From Nocardioides speluncae (GTDB taxonomy: Bacteria > Actinomycetota > Actinomycetes > Propionibacteriales > Nocardioidaceae): a stretch of 64,000 bases of DNA. The stretch lies in NCBI RefSeq assembly GCF_003121585.1, contig NZ_QEOO01000051.1, positions 124,001 through 188,000 on the forward strand, given 5' to 3'. Positions 60,490 to 64,000 of this stretch are shown piece by piece (the first letter of the stretch is position 1; every line of letters begins with the position of its first letter). A program made the translations under genes and the position numbers. The notes beneath the pieces were generated by a model. The model saw only the letters and a list, made by a program, of their open reading frames with translations. It made no database searches and was not told the origin of the DNA.

Positions 60490-62406
60490 TCAGACCCAGT
60501 CGTAGGTGGCGGAGGTGTCGCCGCCGCTGAGGTGGGCGTAGCCGGGGCCGCGGTCGAAGAAGGCGGCTTCGGTGCGGGCGGCGGCCAGTCCGGTACGGCG
60601 AGTGGTCGTGGCCGTCGCGTCGTACCCGAGTGAGTCGTCGGAGGCCGAGCCGGTGAGGACGACGCCGTACTCATCGAGGGCGGCGGTCAGAGAGACCTTG
60701 TCCCAGACGACGTCGCGGACCACCAGCGCAGGGTCGCGCGACAAAGGGTCGCCCCAGCCGCCGCCGCCGGTGGTGCGGATGCGGATGGTTTCGCCGGCTT
60801 TGATGGGTTCGGCGTCGGCGAGGGCGTCGACCTGGCGCTCGTGGGGACCGTCGGGGTCGATGGTGACTTCGAAGGGGCGGCCGGCCTGGCCTCCCTTGAC
60901 CCCCCAGCAGGCCAGGATGGAGCGGTCGGCGATGGACATGAAGTGGGCGTCCTTGAGCATCCGAATGTGCTTCTCGTAGCCAAGGCCGCCACGGAACTGT
61001 CCGGCGCCGCCGGAGTCCTTCGCGAGGCCGAGCTTCTCCACGATGAAGGGGAAGCGGGACTCGGTGAACTCGGTCGGCAGGTTGCGGGAGTCGGGGACGA
61101 CGTGGATGGTGTCCTCGCCGTCGGCGTACGGCCGCCCGCCCGACCCACCGCCGAGCACCTCGCGCATCAGGTAGGAATGCCCGTCGAGATCCTCGCCGTA
61201 CACACCGGTGTAGCGGATCGTCTCCTGGTCCGCGGGCATCTGGCCGTCGACGGCCTTGGCGAGTACGCCGGCCAGCACGCCGAGCAGCCGCAGGATCACG
61301 AAGGTGCGGGCATTGGTCGGGGCCGGGAAGACCGGCGTGAGAAGCGTCCCGGGCGGAGGGAAGCGCATCTCGATCAGCGGTACGACGCCCTCGTTGACGT
61401 CGAGCTCGGCCATCCGCTCCGGGGTGTCGGCGAGGTTCCGCAGGATCGGCGCCAGCCACTTCTTCAGGAACACCCCGTCGGAGTAGTCGCCGCAGTGGTT
61501 GATCGGCCCCTTCGCCTGCGCCGAGGTGCCGTCGAAGTCGATCACCAGCCGCTCGCCGTCCGGGTCGTCGGGAGCCGTGCGGGTCAGCGTGATCCGCTGG
61601 GTGTGCAGCATCGGCTCGTCGACGCCGTCGTGCTCGGCGTAGTCCTCCCAGGTCCAGGTGCCGACCGGGATCTTCGCCAGGATCTCGCGACGATAGGTCT
61701 GCGTGGTCCGGTCGATGATCGCGTCGAAGCACGACTCGACCGCGTCCACGCCGTACCGGTCGAACAGCTCGCCGAGCCGGCGCGCGCCCATCAGGCAGGC
61801 CGAGCACTCGGCATCGAGGTCGGCGGCGAGCGACTCGGGCATCCGCGAGTTCCGGGTCATGATCGCCAGCGCTGCGCGGTTGGGGCGGCCCTCGTCCCAC
61901 AGCTTGATCGGCGGCACCATCAGGCCTTCCTCGAAGACGCTGGTGGCGTCCGAGGGCATCGAGCCGGGTACGGCGCCGCCGATGTCGTCGTGGTGGCCGA
62001 ACGCCTGCACGAACGCCACCACGCGCCCGCCGCTGAACACCGGCACTGTCACGCACAGGTCGGGCAGGTGGCCGATGCCGCCCTCGGAGCGGTAGACGTC
62101 GTTGTGGAAGAAGACGTCACCCTCCTTCATCTCCTCGATCGGGAAGTCCCGGGCGACCGGGTGCACGAGCGCGGAGTACGAGCGGCCGGTGAGCTTGCGC
62201 AGCAGCCGGTCGTGGATGCCCGCCCGGAAGTCGTGCGCGTCGCGGATCATCGGGCTGCGACTGGTGCGGCCGATCGCCGTCTCGACCTCCATCTCCACGC
62301 TGGCCAGCGAGCCCTGGACGATCTCGACCAGCACCGGGTCGGCACTCGCGCCGGCGTCCGCGGTCAGGCTGCCGAACGGGAACTGGGTGGGTGCGCGGCG
62401 GCTCAT
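60490..62406 (-). CDS. hyuB: Hydantoinase B / N-methylhydantoinase subunit
   Basis: A 638-residue HyuB subunit of an ATP-dependent hydantoinase or related carboxylase. Features are VEIVQGSLASVEMEVETAIG, DVFFHNDVYRSEGGIGHLPD, VVAFVQAFGHHDDIGG, DSRNLPTEFTESRFPF and GVKGGQAGRPFEVTI. Length is normal, with a long C-terminal tail (EAAFFDRGPGYAHLS). It overlaps hyuA by four bases. Fragments of it recur at 24961-25042 and 52081-52143. Substrate is unknown; with the purine genes at the left end a ureide or hydantoin route is plausible. Confidence 0.9.
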   Translation of the reverse strand: MSRRAPTQFPFGSLTADAGASADPVLVEIVQGSLASVEMEVETAIGRTSRSPMIRDAHDFRAGIHDRLLRKLTGRSYSALVHPVARDFPIEEMKEGDVFFHNDVYRSEGGIGHLPDLCVTVPVFSGGRVVAFVQAFGHHDDIGGAVPGSMPSDATSVFEEGLMVPPIKLWDEGRPNRAALAIMTRNSRMPESLAADLDAECSACLMGARRLGELFDRYGVDAVESCFDAIIDRTTQTYRREILAKIPVGTWTWEDYAEHDGVDEPMLHTQRITLTRTAPDDPDGERLVIDFDGTSAQAKGPINHCGDYSDGVFLKKWLAPILRNLADTPERMAELDVNEGVVPLIEMRFPPPGTLLTPVFPAPTNARTFVILRLLGVLAGVLAKAVDGQMPADQETIRYTGVYGEDLDGHSYLMREVLGGGSGGRPYADGEDTIHVVPDSRNLPTEFTESRFPFIVEKLGLAKDSGGAGQFRGGLGYEKHIRMLKDAHFMSIADRSILACWGVKGGQAGRPFEVTIDPDGPHERQVDALADAEPIKAGETIRIRTTGGGGWGDPLSRDPALVVRDVVWDKVSLTAALDEYGVVLTGSASDDSLGYDATATTTRRTGLAAARTEAAFFDRGPGYAHLSGGDTSATYDWV

Positions 62407-64000
62407 GCGTTACTCCTGGTGACGATGATGTTGAGGTACTCGTCGATCCGGGCCGTGAAGCCCGGGTGCAGCGGCACCGTCGAGCCGAACTCCTCGATGA
62501 TCGCCGGGCCGGGTACGACGGTCCCTGGGGCGAGGTCGGGGCGCCAGAGGACGGGGGTGTCGACGTACCCGTCGTCTGGCTCGAAGCAGACCGGTCGGCT
62601 TGCCCCTTGGTTTCGAGACGGTCGCAGAGCGACCTCCTCAACCGGCGGGGCGTGTCTCTTGATCTCGGGGCGGCGGATGGGGCCGATGCCGGAGACGCGG
62701 AGGTTGACCCACTCGACCTGTTGCGAGTCGTCGCCGGAGAAGTCGTAGCCGTAGAGGGCGCGGTGCTCGGCGTGGAAGGTGGCGGCGACGGCGGCCGGGT
62801 CGAGGTCGCCGGCGGGGACCGGCACCCGGACCTCGAAGGCCTGGCCGAAGTAGCGGAGGTCGGCGGTGCGGACGAACTGGTGCTCGGCCGCGTCGAACCC
62901 CTCCTTGGTCAATGCCGCCGCGGCCTGTGAGGTGAGTGCGTCGTAGATGCCGGTGACGGCGGCCGGGTCGAGCTGGTTGGCGAGGGCGACGTGGGTCTGC
63001 ACGTAGTCGTTCTTGACGTCCACGGTGAGCAGCCCGAACGCCGAGACGTTGCCGGGATTCGGCGGCACCAGCACGGTCGGGATTCCGAGCACGTCCATCA
63101 GCCGGCACAGCAGCAGCGACCCGGAGCCGCCGAACGTGGTCAGCGTGAAGTCGCGGACGTCGAGCCCGCGCTTGACAGTGACCTGGCGCAGCGCGTTGGC
63201 CTGGTTCCACGCCGAGATCTCGAGTACGCCGGTCGCACAGGTCTCGGGACTCAGGCCCAGCTTGGAGGCGAGCTGCTCGATCCCGTCGCGGGCCGCGGCC
63301 ACGTCGAGCGGGATCTCGCCGCCGAGCAGGTGCGGCGGGATCCGGCCGAGGAAGACGTGGGCGTCGGTGATGGTGACCTCGGTGCCGCCCTTGCCGTAGC
63401 AGAGCGGACCGGGGTCGGCGCCGGCCGACTGCGGGCCGACCTTGAGCGTGCCCTCGGGCGAGAGCCACGCGATCGAGCCGCCGCCCGCGCCGACGGTGAC
63501 CACGTCGATCATCGGGATCTTCGACGGGAACGCGCCCACCGAGCCCTCGGTGGTCAGCGTCGGCTCGCCGTCGATCACGACCGAGACGTCGGTCGACGTA
63601 CCGCCGCCGTCAGAGGTCAGCACCTTGTCGAAGCCCGCGACCTTCGCGACCAGCGCCGCCCCGAGCGCGCCCGCCGCCGGGCCGGACAGCACGGTGGTGA
63701 TCGGCTGGTGCACCACCTCGTCGGCACTGAGTACGCCGCCGTTGGACTTCATGACATAGAAGGGCACCGAGCGCCCGCCGTACTCCGCCAGCCGGGTCTT
63801 GATGTTGCCGACGTACCGGGACAGCTTCGGCTTCACCGCGGCGTCGACCAGCGTGGTCATCGAGCGCTCGTACTCGCGGTACTCGCGGAGCACCTCCGAG
63901 GAGACCGAGACAATGGCATCCGGGTGCTCCTCACGCAAGACGGCGCGCATCCGCTCCTCGTGCTCCGGGTTGGCGTAGGCGTGCAGGAAGCAGACGCCGA
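62403..64000 (-). CDS. hyuA: Hydantoinase A subunit (5' end outside window)
   Basis: The frame is open to the window edge (LHAYANPEHEERM precedes the first ATG at 63950), so at least 532 residues of HyuA are present and the N-terminal actin-like lobe is cut off. Seen are SRYVGNIKTRLAEYG, YVMKSNGGVLSADE, VLTSDGGGTSTDVS, VTVGAGGGSIAWLSPEG, SAGADPGPLCYGKGG and the late PGPAIIEEFGSTVPLHPG. It partners HyuB (ATGA overlap). A stretch of interspersed repeat (62609-62643) is read through in frame. Confidence 0.92.
   Translation of the reverse strand, partial: GVCFLHAYANPEHEERMRAVLREEHPDAIVSVSSEVLREYREYERSMTTLVDAAVKPKLSRYVGNIKTRLAEYGGRSVPFYVMKSNGGVLSADEVVHQPITTVLSGPAAGALGAALVAKVAGFDKVLTSDGGGTSTDVSVVIDGEPTLTTEGSVGAFPSKIPMIDVVTVGAGGGSIAWLSPEGTLKVGPQSAGADPGPLCYGKGGTEVTITDAHVFLGRIPPHLLGGEIPLDVAAARDGIEQLASKLGLSPETCATGVLEISAWNQANALRQVTVKRGLDVRDFTLTTFGGSGSLLLCRLMDVLGIPTVLVPPNPGNVSAFGLLTVDVKNDYVQTHVALANQLDPAAVTGIYDALTSQAAAALTKEGFDAAEHQFVRTADLRYFGQAFEVRVPVPAGDLDPAAVAATFHAEHRALYGYDFSGDDSQQVEWVNLRVSGIGPIRRPEIKRHAPPVEEVALRPSRNQGASRPVCFEPDDGYVDTPVLWRPDLAPGTVVPGPAIIEEFGSTVPLHPGFTARIDEYLNIIVTRSNA
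62609..62643. repeat. Interspersed GGTTTCGAGACG-type repeat inside hyuA
   Basis: GGTTTCGAGACGGTCGC, AGA, GCGACCTCCTCAACC is an imperfect palindrome of the interspersed type described at 49411. On the coding strand it encodes PPVEEVALRPSRNQG, in a loop between the IGPIRRPEIK segment and the RPVCFEPDDGYV segment of HyuA, without breaking the frame. Confidence 0.7.

Overview
The window is GC-rich DNA (roughly 68-70% by eye) with GTG/TTG starts, many ATGA/GTGA overlaps and actinobacterial gene families. The family content (Liv-type sugar locus, FxLD lanthipeptide cluster, an interspersed GGTTTCGAGACG-type repeat) suggests an actinomycete, probably a Nocardioidaceae member such as Nocardioides. 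That placement is an inference from style, not from a marker gene.

Layout. 1-2.5 kb: end of a purine-catabolic operon (xanthine dehydrogenase large subunit, xdhC, guanine deaminase). 2.5-4.7 kb: a tiny zinc-ribbon gene, an exported protein and an MFS exporter, all on the minus strand. 5.0-18.5 kb: a carbohydrate locus. It holds a LacI regulator with glycerate kinase, a divergent Liv-type ABC importer behind tandem LacI-like operators, a Gfo/Idh/MocA dehydrogenase, a DUF993 protein, a TIM-barrel isomerase, and two secreted proteins (a DUF1080-like lectin-fold protein and a PQQ-type sugar dehydrogenase fused to LamG). 18.5-24.4 kb: AbiEi/AbiEii toxin-antitoxin, an NYN nuclease, and a Cys-rich ArsR-like regulator divergent from a membrane protein-FolE-flavoprotein operon.

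24.4-37 kb is a restriction-type defence locus of the MORC/Z1 class. It encodes two paralogous GHKL (MORC-like) ATPases, a Z1 helicase, a PD-(D/E)XK protein, a 5mC methyltransferase fused to a glycosylase-like Fe-S domain, a Vsr-type nuclease and a PUA-like/zinc-ribbon/HNH nuclease. An IS1380-family element has landed exactly at the stop codon of the PD-(D/E)XK gene. 37-46.7 kb: an XRE/TPR regulator with GNAT, then a class I FxLD lanthipeptide cluster (precursor, LanB, LanC, isoaspartate-type methyltransferase) translationally coupled to an arginyl-tRNA synthetase. 46.9-52.1 kb: a DUF4145 remnant, a secreted sialidase-like propeller, a GNAT and three hypothetical genes. 52.2-58.8 kb: a complete type I Wadjet system (jetABCD). 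58.8-60.5 kb: HipBA with its operator. 60.5-64 kb: hydantoinase hyuB and hyuA, the latter running off the window.

Decayed fragments suggest how the accessory region was built. A copy of the LamG gene end (24.44-24.67 kb) is followed by a copy of the hyuB 3' end (24.96-25.04 kb). A third piece, from the middle of hyuB, lies at 52.08-52.14 kb directly before Wadjet. This is what successive insertions between the sugar locus and hyuB would leave, with the old LamG-hyuB junction fossilised between blocks. I saw no integrase, tRNA, rRNA or CRISPR array.
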